64,000 nucleotides of DNA from Ensifer sp. USDA 6670 (GTDB taxonomy: Bacteria > Pseudomonadota > Alphaproteobacteria > Rhizobiales > Rhizobiaceae), in assembly GCA_000421085.1 (NCBI GenBank), contig ATWE01000001.1:62001-126000 (forward strand), in the 5' to 3' direction. The notes below the pieces were generated by a model. The model made no database searches. It saw only the letters and a list, made by a program, of their open reading frames with translations, and had not been told where the DNA came from. Made by a program: the position numbers and the translations under genes. The first letter of the stretch is position 1. Every line of letters starts with the position of its first letter. This document shows positions 17,969 through 28,700 of this stretch, piece after piece.

Positions 17969-18274
17969 ATGATTCCAGGTGAGATTATCGCCGCCGCCGG
18001 CGAGATCGAGTTGAATGCGGGCCTCGAAACCGTCAGCATCGAGGTTGCCAACTCCGGGGATCGACCGGTGCAGGTCGGCAGCCATTATCACTTCGCCGAG
18101 ACCAATCCGGGCCTTGTCTTCGACCGCGACGCCGCGCGCGGCAAGCGGCTCGATATCCCCGCGGGTACGGCCGTCCGCTTCGAGCCGGGACAGACACGGC
18201 AAGTGACGCTCATCCCGCTGTCGGGAAAACGCGAGGTTTTCGGCTTCCGCCAGCAGGTCATGGGGAAGCTATGA
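17969..18274 (+). CDS. ureB: urease subunit beta UreB
   Basis: The 101-residue urease beta subunit begins [18 protein letters not shown] and includes the conserved [19 protein letters not shown] and [19 protein letters not shown] segments. Length and sequence are typical for bacteria with separate gamma, beta and alpha chains. The ATG follows GAGGGGAACGAAC. Its stop overlaps the start of a small secreted-protein gene (ATGA). Confidence 0.96.
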   Translation: MIPGEIIAAAGEIELNAGLETVSIEVANSGDRPVQVGSHYHFAETNPGLVFDRDAARGKRLDIPAGTAVRFEPGQTRQVTLIPLSGKREVFGFRQQVMGKL

Positions 18275-18477
18275 GAGCGGCTGTTCCTGCCTTGATCCTG
18301 TTGTTGTGCTGCACGGCCTCCGCCGATGCGCAAGAGCTTAAGCCGGATTGCCGGAAGGCCGTGACCCAGATGGATCTCAACATTTACGCCGATCAGGACT
18401 ACCGGGCGGCGGATGCGGAGCTGACACGCAAGGGCACGGCCGAGCTCAAGAAACTCATGGAATCCTCGGAGAATTGA
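18271..18477 (+). CDS. small secreted LprI/DUF1311-like protein
   Basis: A 68-residue protein with a signal peptide ([20 protein letters not shown]). The mature part, [21 protein letters not shown] then [16 protein letters not shown], resembles the N-terminal half of LprI (DUF1311) lysozyme-inhibitor-like proteins, in which a cysteine usually occupies the position of the tyrosine in NIYAD. It is shorter than the family and may be a reduced or decayed member. It overlaps ureB by four bases, so it is co-translated. Any periplasmic role is unknown. Confidence 0.65.
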   Translation: MRAAVPALILLLCCTASADAQELKPDCRKAVTQMDLNIYADQDYRAADAELTRKGTAELKKLMESSEN

Positions 18478-18480
18478 TCA

Positions 18481-19131
18481 TTGCAAAGCGGCCGCGTCAT
18501 CATGATCGTTGGCAATGGTGACGTGCCCGATGGCGCTGCCGCGACGATCGATGCAGCCGATCTGGTGATCCGTTTCAACGATTGCCGCTCGGTCGGGAAG
18601 GGCGGCAGCAGGACCGATATCATTGCCGTCTGCAACACCGGCCGCCCGGCACTGTCGATGCTCGGCGGCGGGCGCTGGAAGACGAGCGCGGCGGTCCGGC
18701 AGGCACGCGAGCTGTGGAGCGTCCGGGCCGGAGCCAGGTTCGCCGCGATGCGGGCAGCACTTGCCGGGACCCATCCGGATCTAGACGATTTCTGCGACGA
18801 CTACACGGCCGGCTTCGAGAGCTTCGCGCGGGCTACGGCACGCAAGCACCGGGTCATCGCGGCCGAGACGCATGACCGGCTGGAGCGCGATCTCGCCCGC
18901 TTTAATCCGTCCTCCTATGTCGCGCCGTCGAGCGGTCTGGTGGTGATTGCCGACATCGTGTCGAGCTTTGCCGCCGCCGGCGACGATGTCGTGCTTGCCG
19001 GCTTCGGCCATGTCGGCTGGCAGTGGCACCCGTTTGCCGCCGAGCGCCGCTATGTCGATGCGCTCGCAGCGCAAGGGCGGCTTCGCCGACTGCATCCATT
19101 TGCCTCTTCAGATTTGCCCCAGGGAGCCTGA
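18481..19131 (+). CDS. urease-operon protein with GT29 (sialyltransferase-like) motifs
   Basis: A 216-residue protein of unknown function lying between ureB and ureC; homologues are usually called urease operon accessory protein. Three stretches match the order and pattern of the family 29 glycosyltransferase sialylmotifs: motif L (residues 7-35, IMIVGNGDV ... IDAADLVIRFN), motif S (148-176, APSSGLVVIADIV ... VVLAGFG) and the HxxxxE motif (H183-PFAA-E188). No signal peptide or membrane helix is seen, so it should be cytoplasmic. The start is a TTG at 18481, nine bases after GGAG; ATG 18502 would cut into motif L. Acceptor and nucleotide-sugar donor are unknown. Confidence 0.75.
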   Translation: MQSGRVIMIVGNGDVPDGAAATIDAADLVIRFNDCRSVGKGGSRTDIIAVCNTGRPALSMLGGGRWKTSAAVRQARELWSVRAGARFAAMRAALAGTHPDLDDFCDDYTAGFESFARATARKHRVIAAETHDRLERDLARFNPSSYVAPSSGLVVIADIVSSFAAAGDDVVLAGFGHVGWQWHPFAAERRYVDALAAQGRLRRLHPFASSDLPQGA

Positions 19132-19134
19132 ACC

Positions 19135-20847
<1,713 letters not shown>

Positions 20848-20921
20848 GTTCTATAGCCCGGTAGATCGTGGCACGATAAACGCCCAAGAGCTGTGCGACT
20901 TCCGCCACCGGCTTCCTGCCC

Positions 20922-21914
20922 TCATGGATGCGCTGGCTGGCAGACTCTGGGTTGCTCGCTGATGAAGCGCGCTCGATATTCGCTCGGGCTTATACCGAGC
21001 CTTTTCCGAAAATGGTGCCGGAGCGTATGGGAACTGCCAAATCCCGATGCCAGCGCCACGGCCTCCATATTCGCCTGCCCCTGACATAACAGCCGTTGCG
21101 CTTCACCGACACGTTCGGCCACGAGCCAATCTCCCGGTGTCTGCCCTGTGGCCTCGGAGAACCGGCGCAGGAACGTTCGGACGCTCATACGACACGCCTC
21201 GGCCATACGCTCCACGCTCCAGTTCATCGCCAGATTCGCGCGGACATTCTCCAGAAGCGGGGTGATCTCCAGACCTTCCCGGTGGGCAACCGGCCGCTCA
21301 AGGAATTGAGCTTGGCCTCCCATGCGATGCGCAGGCATCACCAAGCGCCTAGCCACCGAATTTGCAGCCGTCGCGCCGAAGTCCTGCCGGATGATCTCTA
21401 TCAGAAGGTCGATGCCGGCAGCACTTCCGGCTGACGTGTAGATTCGATTGTGTTCGCGATAGAGCGAGGCGTCGTCAACCGCTATCTCGGGATATTGCGC
21501 ACGGAGTTTGTCCGCATATCGCCAGTGTGTCGTCGCAGCTCCCCCGGAAAGCAGTCCCGTCGCCGCCAAGACAAAAGCGCCCGAGCAGATAGACGCAAGC
21601 CGCGCCCCCCTTTCATGGGCGGCGCGGAGCTGCTGGCAAAGCGTATCGGGAACGGGAATGTCAGCTCCCTTCCAGCCGGGAACGACCACGATGTCGGCCT
21701 GCTGCAACAGCTCCGGGCTGCTATCAGCCATGATGACAAAGCCACCATGTGCGCGCATCGGCCCTTCATCCACCGCGCAGCTTGCGAAGCGATACCACTC
21801 CGGCCCCATCTCGGGGCGCGAGAGGCCAAAGATTTCCGCCACGATACCGAACTCGAAGGTGCAAAGACCATCGTAAAGCAGGGCGACAACCAGGGGGCCA
21901 GTGAGGTTTGGCAT
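20922..21914 (-). CDS. ftrA: GlxA/FtrA-family AraC-type regulator
   Basis: A 330-residue regulator with an N-terminal DJ-1/PfpI-like domain (LTGPLVVALLYDGLCTFEFG, with the nucleophile-elbow-like ASICSGAFVLA) and a C-terminal double helix-turn-helix of AraC type (MAEACRMSVRTFLRRFSEAT and AVALASGFGSSHTLRHHFRK). It matches proteins named FtrA. The start at 21914 (MPNLTGPLVVALL) is chosen by family fit; no good ribosome site precedes it and ATG 21935 is an alternative. It is oriented against the urease operon and divergent from a rhodanese gene, a pairing common for this regulator. Confidence 0.85.
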   Translation of the reverse strand: MPNLTGPLVVALLYDGLCTFEFGIVAEIFGLSRPEMGPEWYRFASCAVDEGPMRAHGGFVIMADSSPELLQQADIVVVPGWKGADIPVPDTLCQQLRAAHERGARLASICSGAFVLAATGLLSGGAATTHWRYADKLRAQYPEIAVDDASLYREHNRIYTSAGSAAGIDLLIEIIRQDFGATAANSVARRLVMPAHRMGGQAQFLERPVAHREGLEITPLLENVRANLAMNWSVERMAEACRMSVRTFLRRFSEATGQTPGDWLVAERVGEAQRLLCQGQANMEAVALASGFGSSHTLRHHFRKRLGISPSEYRARFISEQPRVCQPAHP

Positions 21915-21995
21915 GATATTTACGTATATTGTCATTTTCGCCAATTGCAAGCGCAGGGGCGCTTTGGACAGATGGACGGCGAAAGGAGAACAAAC

Positions 21996-22397
21996 ATGGC
22001 AACATCCGTCACCGCTATTCCACCGGCCCCAAGCGCAGAGGCCCGCAAGCACTTCGCGGCCGAATTCACATTTGAAACAGACTGCTGGGACACGCACGAA
22101 GCCCTCGAAAGAGGCGCCGATTTCGTCCTACTGGACGTGCGCAGCCCGGCCCTGTTCGCCAAGGGTCACATTCACGGAGCCATCAACCTCCCGCATGGCA
22201 AGATTGTGAGGTCCAAGATGGCTGATTGGCCGGAAGATACGATCTTCGTGACCTACTGCGCCGGCCCTCATTGCAATGGTGCGGCGCGTGGCGCGTTGCG
22301 CCTTGCCGAACTGGGGCGGCCGGTAAAGATCATGGCCGGGGGCGTAACCGGCTGGCTGGACGAAGGCTTCAATCTCGTTTCGGATGAAGCCGAGTGA
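21996..22397 (+). CDS. rhodanese-like domain protein
   Basis: A 133-residue single rhodanese domain. The active-site loop CAGPHCNGA carries the catalytic cysteine after VTYC; LLDVRSPALFAKGHIHGAINLP and the C-terminal GGVTGWLDEGF are typical. Such proteins carry persulphide sulphur between donors and acceptors. The ATG follows AAAGGAG with good spacing. It is divergent from ftrA and overlaps the following broken acetyltransferase gene (GTGA). Confidence 0.87.
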   Translation: MATSVTAIPPAPSAEARKHFAAEFTFETDCWDTHEALERGADFVLLDVRSPALFAKGHIHGAINLPHGKIVRSKMADWPEDTIFVTYCAGPHCNGAARGALRLAELGRPVKIMAGGVTGWLDEGFNLVSDEAE

Positions 22398-22744
22398 CGA
22401 ACCTCGTCAGGAAGGCTCTGCCGGCCGACGCTGAGCTGTTGCTGGATTTGATCCAGCAGCACGCAGCGTTCGAGCAGGCGACCGCCCATGTAGGCCAAGA
22501 CGATATCGCTCTCGTTCTGAATGCGCGGGAACCTCCTACCCACCTGATAGTGGCTGAAGAACGCGGTGAGCTGACCGGCTATGCCGCTTTCACATTCGAC
22601 TATGCGCTTTGGAGCGGATCGGCGAAATCAAGATGCGGTTCAGCAAGAGCTTGTCAGCGCAATCCCGCTACATCCGAAAAACATGTGACGACGCGAGCTT
22701 ATAGCTTCTCCGAGAAGGAGCAATCCTGCACGCAGCTCGTTTGA
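22394..22744 (+). pseudogene. GNAT acetyltransferase, truncated
   Basis: The first 75 residues or so, from the GTG overlapping the rhodanese stop, are the start of a GNAT-family acetyltransferase (VRKALPADAELLLDLIQQHAAF ... GYAAFTFDYALWSG). In intact relatives this leads into the acetyl-CoA-binding segment with its (R/Q)GxG loop. Here the sequence turns abruptly after LWSG into unrelated residues and stops at 22744, with no acetyl-CoA motif in any frame nearby. A deletion joining unrelated DNA is the simplest reading. The remaining ORF is unlikely to be an active enzyme. Confidence 0.7.
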
Positions 22745-22913
22745 TTGTCCCGCAGTCATGCGCCTTCCGCATGGCTGCTATGCGGGAGGTTTCGAACCGT
22801 CGCTTTGATGCTGCACTGCAGCGGAAATTTCGTTAGGAAGGGCACTCGATTTCCGCCGGTGCGCCTTTCCTCCCAAGACTGCGCCGCCGGCAGCCAGTTC
22901 TTAGGAGATGATG

Positions 22914-23453
22914 ATGCTCGGCAGAAAAGTTCCCGCTGTAACCTTCCGCACCCGCGTTCGCGACGAGTCCGTCGGCGGTTCCAATCCGTTCCGCTGGCAG
23001 GACGTTACCTCGGACGACTATTTCGCCGGCAAGCGCGTCGTGCTGTTTTCGCTGCCGGGTGCTTTCACCCCGACCTGCTCGACCTACCAGCTGCCGGACT
23101 TCGAAAAGCTCACGTCCGAATTCCGGGCTCTCGGGATCGACGAGATCTACTGCGTCTCCGTCAACGACGCCTTCGTGATGAACGCCTGGGGCAAATCGCA
23201 GGGCCTCGAGAACGTCAAGCTCATTCCGGACGGTTCGGGCGAGTTCACCCGCAAGATGGGCATGCTCGTCGCCAAGGACAATCTCGGCTTCGGCATGCGC
23301 TCCTGGCGCTATGCCGCCGTCGTCAACAACGGCGTTGTCGAGCAGTGGTTCGAAGAGGAAGGCTACTCCGACAATTGCGACAGCGATCCCTACGGCGTCT
23401 CCTCGCCGCAGAACATCCTCGCGGCGCTGAAGTCCAAGAAGCTCGCCGCCTGA
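22914..23453 (+). CDS. peroxiredoxin (Prx5-type)
   Basis: A 179-residue thiol peroxidase of the Prx5/PMP20 group that reduces H2O2 and alkyl hydroperoxides, usually with glutaredoxin/glutathione or thioredoxin. The active site PGAFTPTCSTYQLP holds the peroxidatic C55 with the conserved threonine three residues before. Of three adjacent ATGs (22908, 22911, 22914) the last has the best spacing from AGGAG. It lies between the ftrA-rhodanese insert and the ureE block and ends in a long terminator hairpin. Confidence 0.9.
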   Translation: MLGRKVPAVTFRTRVRDESVGGSNPFRWQDVTSDDYFAGKRVVLFSLPGAFTPTCSTYQLPDFEKLTSEFRALGIDEIYCVSVNDAFVMNAWGKSQGLENVKLIPDGSGEFTRKMGMLVAKDNLGFGMRSWRYAAVVNNGVVEQWFEEEGYSDNCDSDPYGVSSPQNILAALKSKKLAA

Positions 23454-23474
23454 TCCCGATTTCACCGAATCGAC

Positions 23475-23548
23475 AAAGCCCCGGCTGCCGCAAGCAGGTT
23501 CCTGAAAATCCACGCGATTTTCGCCTTCTTGCTGGTGCCGGGGCTTTT
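23475..23548 (+). terminator. terminator after the peroxiredoxin gene
   Basis: AAAGCCCCGGC (23475) pairs with GCCGGGGCTTT (23537) and runs into TTTTT. A smaller nested hairpin (GAAAATC and GATTTTC) lies in the loop region. Confidence 0.75.
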
Positions 23549-23583
23549 TCTTGCTACAGTGGAAGACTTCCAGGAGGAAGCGG

Positions 23584-23940
23584 ATGCAGGGGCGCGAACC
23601 GCGCACGTTTCCTCGTTTCACGGCAAGGGGAATGCAGAAATTCATGGTTTACATCATTGCATATCTGACGGCGCATGCGGGCAAGGGCGACGAGATCGTG
23701 GCGCTGACGAAGCCGCTGATCGACGCCACCCGGAAAGAGGCCGGTTGCGTCAGCTATGAGCTCTATCGCAAGCCCACCGATCCCGATGCGCTGGTGTTCG
23801 TCGAATCATGGAAGGACAGGGCGGCTATCGATGCGCATTTCGCCGAACCGCATCTGAAGGCTTTCCAGACGGCGGCGGCGAATCTCCTGGCGAACGCCCG
23901 CGTCGAGATCGTGCATCCGGAAAAGGTCGAGGTGGTCTGA
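23584..23940 (+). CDS. antibiotic biosynthesis monooxygenase (ABM) domain protein
   Basis: A 118-residue protein with an ABM/YgiN-type dimeric alpha-beta barrel domain (VYIIAYLTAHAGKGDEIVAL ... CVSYELYRKPTDPDALVFVESWKD). YgiN-like members act as quinol monooxygenases, others as small haem-degrading or unknown enzymes. The ATG at 23584 has a strong AGGAGG with good spacing, but the domain itself begins at the internal ATG 23644, so the first 20 residues could be optional. Its stop lies one base before the GTG of ureE, so it appears co-translated with ureEFG. Confidence 0.8.
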   Translation: MQGREPRTFPRFTARGMQKFMVYIIAYLTAHAGKGDEIVALTKPLIDATRKEAGCVSYELYRKPTDPDALVFVESWKDRAAIDAHFAEPHLKAFQTAAANLLANARVEIVHPEKVEVV

Positions 23941-23941
23941 C

Positions 23942-24406
23942 GTGCCCTATCGCTCGACCGAAGTTCGTTCGCCGGGTCCGGGCGAGGAGGCGCCGCTCCA
24001 TCGTTTGATCCTGACGCACGAGCAGCGCCATCTGCGGCGCAAACTCCTGCACCTCGAAAACGACGATGTGGTGATGCTGGATCTCAAGGAGCCCGTGATG
24101 CTCGCCGATGGCGATCTTCTGGTGCTCGAGGGAGGCGGCCATATCGAGGTGAAGGCGGCAGCCGAGGCGCTTTACGACATCCGCGCGCGAAACCCGCTGC
24201 ACCTGATAGAGCTTGCCTGGCATCTCGGCAACCGGCACCTGCCGGCGGCGGTGGAAGAGGGGCGGATTCTGATAGCCCGCGACCCGGTCATTCGCGCGAT
24301 GCTTGAAGGCCTGGGCGCCATCGTCGCTGACGTGAACGAACCCTTCCATCCCCTGCACGGTGCCTATCACCAGCATGGTCACGGCGATCACCATCGTCAT
24401 GGCTGA
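23942..24406 (+). CDS. ureE: urease accessory protein UreE (nickel metallochaperone)
   Basis: The 154-residue nickel chaperone of urease maturation. The N-terminal domain contains LTHEQRHLRRKLLHLENDD, the metal-binding domain has LAWHLGNRHLP, and the C terminus is a histidine-rich tail ([16 protein letters not shown]) that binds several nickel ions. The start is a GTG right after the preceding stop. The end overlaps the first codons of ureF. It donates nickel through UreG to the UreD-UreF-apourease complex. Confidence 0.93.
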   Translation: MPYRSTEVRSPGPGEEAPLHRLILTHEQRHLRRKLLHLENDDVVMLDLKEPVMLADGDLLVLEGGGHIEVKAAAEALYDIRARNPLHLIELAWHLGNRHLPAAVEEGRILIARDPVIRAMLEGLGAIVADVNEPFHPLHGAYHQHGHGDHHRHG

Positions 24407-25070
24407 GAATGCCGATACGCAGTCGCTCCTGCGTCTCGTTACCTGGCTCTCGCCCGCCTTTCCGGTCGGCTCCTTCTCCTATTCCGGCGGTCTGGAGCAG
24501 GCGATTCATGACGGGCTTGTCACTGGTGCCGACGATTTGCGGCTCTGGTGCGAAACGCTCCTGGATCACGGCACGACGTGGAACGACGCGCTGCTTCTGG
24601 CGGAAAGCTACCGTGCATATGACGATGCCGCGCGGCTGATTGCGGTATCGGAACTGGCCGAAGCGCTTGCCGGATCGCGCGAGCGGCATATGGAAACCAT
24701 GCTCCTCGGCGAGGCGTTCCTGGCCGCCGCCGCCCACTGGCCACACGCGCCGCTCGAATTCTCTGGTGCGAGGGCCGCCTATCCGGTGGCGGTCGGCGCG
24801 GTCGCCGGAGCGCACTGTACCGGCCTCGAAGCGGCGCTCGCCGCCTTTCTCAACGCCACCATATCGAACGCGGTGTCGGTGGCCATCCGCTGCGGCGTTA
24901 CCGGCCAGCGCGACGGGGTCGGCATGCTTGCGCGTATGGAGGAGACGATAGGGACGGTGGCAGCGCGCGCCGCGCGCGCTTCGCTTGATGATCTTGGCGC
25001 CGCGACGATCATCGCCGACATTGCCTCGCTGAGACACGAGACATTGCATTCACGATTGTTCCGCACTTGA
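24399..25070 (+). CDS. ureF: urease accessory protein UreF
   Basis: A 223-residue all-helical UreF, which bridges UreD and UreG and gates GTP-dependent nickel delivery. The hallmark [18 protein letters not shown] is near the N terminus. The ATG at 24399 overlaps the end of ureE; upstream in-frame starts at 24360 and 24375 would add residues encoded by the His-rich tail region of ureE and are less likely. The last codons overlap an upstream TTG of the ureG frame. Confidence 0.92.
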   Translation: MAENADTQSLLRLVTWLSPAFPVGSFSYSGGLEQAIHDGLVTGADDLRLWCETLLDHGTTWNDALLLAESYRAYDDAARLIAVSELAEALAGSRERHMETMLLGEAFLAAAAHWPHAPLEFSGARAAYPVAVGAVAGAHCTGLEAALAAFLNATISNAVSVAIRCGVTGQRDGVGMLARMEETIGTVAARAARASLDDLGAATIIADIASLRHETLHSRLFRT

Positions 25071-25105
25071 CGGAACAACGGACGGAATTCGAAAGGATAG
25101 AAAAG

Positions 25106-25717
25106 ATGCCATCGAAAAACGGTCCTCTGCGCATCGGTATCGGCGGTCCGGTCGGGTCCGGAAAGACGGCGCTCACCGACAAGCTCTGCAAGGCCATGCG
25201 CGAGAAATATTCCGTCGCGGTGGTCACGAACGACATCTACACCAAGGAAGATGCCGAGGCGCTGGTGCGCATGCAGGCCTTGTCTTCGGAGCGGATCGTC
25301 GGGGTCGAGACGGGTGGATGCCCCCACACGGCGATCCGCGAGGATGCATCGATCAATCTTCAGGCGATCGCCGATCTCAACCGCCGCATTCCCGATCTCG
25401 ATGTCGTCTTCATCGAGTCGGGAGGGGACAATCTGGCAGCGACCTTTTCGCCCGATCTCGCGGATCTGACGATCTATGTGATCTCGGTCTGCCAGGGCGA
25501 GGAAATTCCGCGCAAGGGCGGACCGGGGATCACCAGGTCCGATCTGCTGGTGATCAACAAGAAGGATCTCGCCCCTTACGTCGGTGCCGACCTCGGGGTC
25601 ATGGAGCGCGATGCGGCACGGATGCGAGCCGAAAAGCCGTTCGTGTTCGCGGATATGAAACGCGGCGACGGGGTGGAGCGGATCGTCGAGTTCCTGACGG
25701 TGCACGGGGGGCTCTAA
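25106..25717 (+). CDS. ureG: urease accessory GTPase UreG
   Basis: The 203-residue SIMIBI-class GTPase powering nickel insertion into urease. The P-loop GGPVGSGKT is at residues 13-21, the metal site is GCPHTAI, and the guanine-specificity NKKD lies at about 150. The ATG follows AAGGAT; a TTG 39 bases upstream in frame adds residues not seen in the family. It is the last gene of the urease set, converging with the RND pump gene 27 bp away. Confidence 0.95.
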   Translation: MPSKNGPLRIGIGGPVGSGKTALTDKLCKAMREKYSVAVVTNDIYTKEDAEALVRMQALSSERIVGVETGGCPHTAIREDASINLQAIADLNRRIPDLDVVFIESGGDNLAATFSPDLADLTIYVISVCQGEEIPRKGGPGITRSDLLVINKKDLAPYVGADLGVMERDAARMRAEKPFVFADMKRGDGVERIVEFLTVHGGL

Positions 25718-25744
25718 GCAGAGCACCCCGGCGCAGCTCTCGTC

Positions 25745-28700
25745 CTATTCCGCGGCCAGCGCCGGATGGCTGATGACCTTGCCGTCGGATTTGCGGCGCT
25801 TCTCGTCTTCGAGCGCCTTGACGCGCTCTTCGAGGCTCTCGATCGTGCTGCCCTGTTCGGCGGCAAGCTTGCTCAGCGCCTCCTGGTCGAGCGGCAGTTC
25901 TTCCTCGTCCTTCTTGCCGATGAAGCGGCCGAAAGCCCAGGCGAGGAGACGCGACAGGTCGTCCATGATCAGGAAGAAGGACGGAACCACGACGAGGCTC
26001 AGAACCGTCGAAACGATGATGCCTCCGATGACGGCGATCGCCATCGGCGCACGGAAGGAACCGCCTTCGCCGACGCCCAGCGCCGAGGGCAGCATGCCCG
26101 CGGACATGGCGATCGAGGTCATGACGATCGGACGAGCCCGCTTCCGTCCGGCCTCGATCATGGCGAGCGTCCGGTCCATGCCGTGATGCATCATCTCGAT
26201 ACCGAAGTCGACGAGCAGGATGGCGTTCTTGGTGACGATGCCCATCAGCATCAGAATGCCGATCAGCACCGGCATCGACAGCGCGTTCTGAGTCAGGATC
26301 AGGGCCGCTGCCACACCGCCGATGGCGAGCGGCAGCGAGAACAGGATGGTGAAAGGCTGGATCACATCCTTGAACAGGAGGATGAGCACGACCAGCACCA
26401 TCATCAGACCCAGCAGCATGGCGTTGCCGAAGCTCTCCTGCATCTCGGCCTGCACCTCGGCGTCGCCGCTTTCGAGGAACTGGACCGTCCCAGGCAGATC
26501 GGCGTCGGCGGCGATTTCCCTGAAGCGGGCCGATGCCGTGTCGAGCGCCACGCCGGCGGGCAGATCGGCGCCAAGCTTGATGACGCGGTAGCGGTCGTAG
26601 CGCTTGATGGAACTCGGCCCTTCCGCATAGTTGATGTCCGCGACGCTCGACAGCGGTACGGTGGCCCCGGATGCGGTCTGAACCTTGAGATTGCGGATCG
26701 CCGCCAGATCGGTGCGGAAATCACGGTCGAGCTGCACCCGGATCGGGATCAGGCGCCCATCGAGCGCAATCTTCGTCAATTGCGCGTCGATATCGCCGAT
26801 CGTGGCGATGCGGATCACCTCGGAGATCTGCGCCGTCGTGATGCCAAGGCGCGACATCTGTTCGTCGCGGGGCCGGATCTGCAGTTCCGGTCGGGGCAGC
26901 GCCCCCTCCGGGCTGACATTGGCAAGCAGCGGGTCTCGGCGCAGATCCGCTTCCAGGGTGGCGACCGCCTTGTCGAGATCCGCCTCGTTGCTGGAAAGCA
27001 GGTTGAACGACAGGTCACGCTCGCCGCGATCGTTAAGCTTGGTAACGCGGACATCGGGGATCGATCGCAGACGTGCGAAGATTTCCTTCTCGATCTCCGA
27101 TTGCGGCTTGATGCGGCCGGCCGGAGGCAGCTTCGGCAGGTATTCGCCGATCAGCGGGGTGCGGCCGATCACGTCGTTGACGACCTTGTTGATCAGCGAA
27201 TGATCGAGCTTATCGAGCAGCACCGTAACGGCAGCGCGTCGCAGTTCGAGGTCGCCCTTGGGCGAAGCGCCGCCGAGCACGAACACGTTTTCCACGCCGT
27301 CGATATCCTTGACGCGATTGTAGATCTCGGTGGTGGTCCGGTCCGTGTCCGCGAGCATTGCGTCCGGCGGCAGTTCGATCGACAGGCTGACGCGCGAATT
27401 GTCTTCCGGCGGCAGAAAGCTGCCGGGGACGAAGACGAGCAGCGCGACCACGGAACCGACCGAGAGCAGGATTGCCGCAAGCAGCGTGGAGTAGCGCGTA
27501 TACCATCGCTTCGTTGTGAAGCGTACGAGGCGGGTGTACTGGCGCATCATGAAGCCTTCGTCGTCATGATGCCCGCTGACATCCGAAGGCTTCATGAGAT
27601 AGGCGGCCATGACCGGCGTGATCAGGCGGGCGACCAGGAGCGAGAAGAACACCGAGACGGCAACCGTCAGGCCGAACTGGATGAAGTACTGTCCCGGAAT
27701 GCCCGGCATGAAGGATACCGGTACGAAGACGGCGATGATCGTGAAGGTGGTGGCGATCACCGCTAGGCCGATCTCGTCCGCAGCCTCGATCGCTGCGCGG
27801 TAAGGCGACTTGCCCATCCGGATATGTCGCTCGATGTTCTCGATCTCCACGATCGCGTCGTCGACGAGAATACCCGTCGCGAGCGTCATCGCCAGGAAGC
27901 TGACGAGGTTCAGCGAGAAGCCGAGCAGTTCCATCACCCAGAAGGTGGGGATCGCCGAGAGCGGCAGTGCGACCGCCGAAATCAAGGTCGCGCGCCAGTT
28001 GCGCAGGAACAGCATCACGACGACGACGGCGAGCAGCGCGCCCTCGATCAGCGTATGGATCGCCGCCTCGTAATTGCCATAGGTGAAGTAGACCGAATCG
28101 TCCACCATCTCGATGGAGACGTCCGGGTGCTTCGCACGGATTTCATCGAGCGTCTTGCCGACGGTTTCCGCGACCGACACTTCGCTCGCGCCCTTGGCAC
28201 GGAACACGGCGAAGGTGACGCCCGGCTGCCCGTTGAAGCGGGAGAACGACTTCGGCTCCTCATAGGTGTCGATAATATTGCCGAGTTCCGACAGACGGAC
28301 GAAGCGGCCGTTCGGCAGCGAGATCATCGTACCCGCAAGCGCCGTTACGTCGCGCGTGTCGCCCAATGTGCGGATCGCCTGTTCGCTGCCGCCGACCTGG
28401 CCGCGGCCGGAACCGAGGTCCATGTTCATCCGGCGAAGCTGGGCGTTGACGTCGGCAGCGCTGATGCCGAAGGAATTCAGGCGATCCTCATCGAGCTCGA
28501 CCCGAACCTCGCGGTCGGAGCCGCCGTAGCGGTCGACACGGCCGATGCCGGTCTGGCCCTGGATGGCGCGCTTGATCGTGTCGTCGACGAACCAGGAGAG
28601 CTCTTCCAGCGTCATTCCCGGCGACGAGACGGAAAATGTCTGGATCGCCTGGCCTTCCACGTCGACCTTGGAAACGATCGGCTCCTCGATCGAGGTCGGC

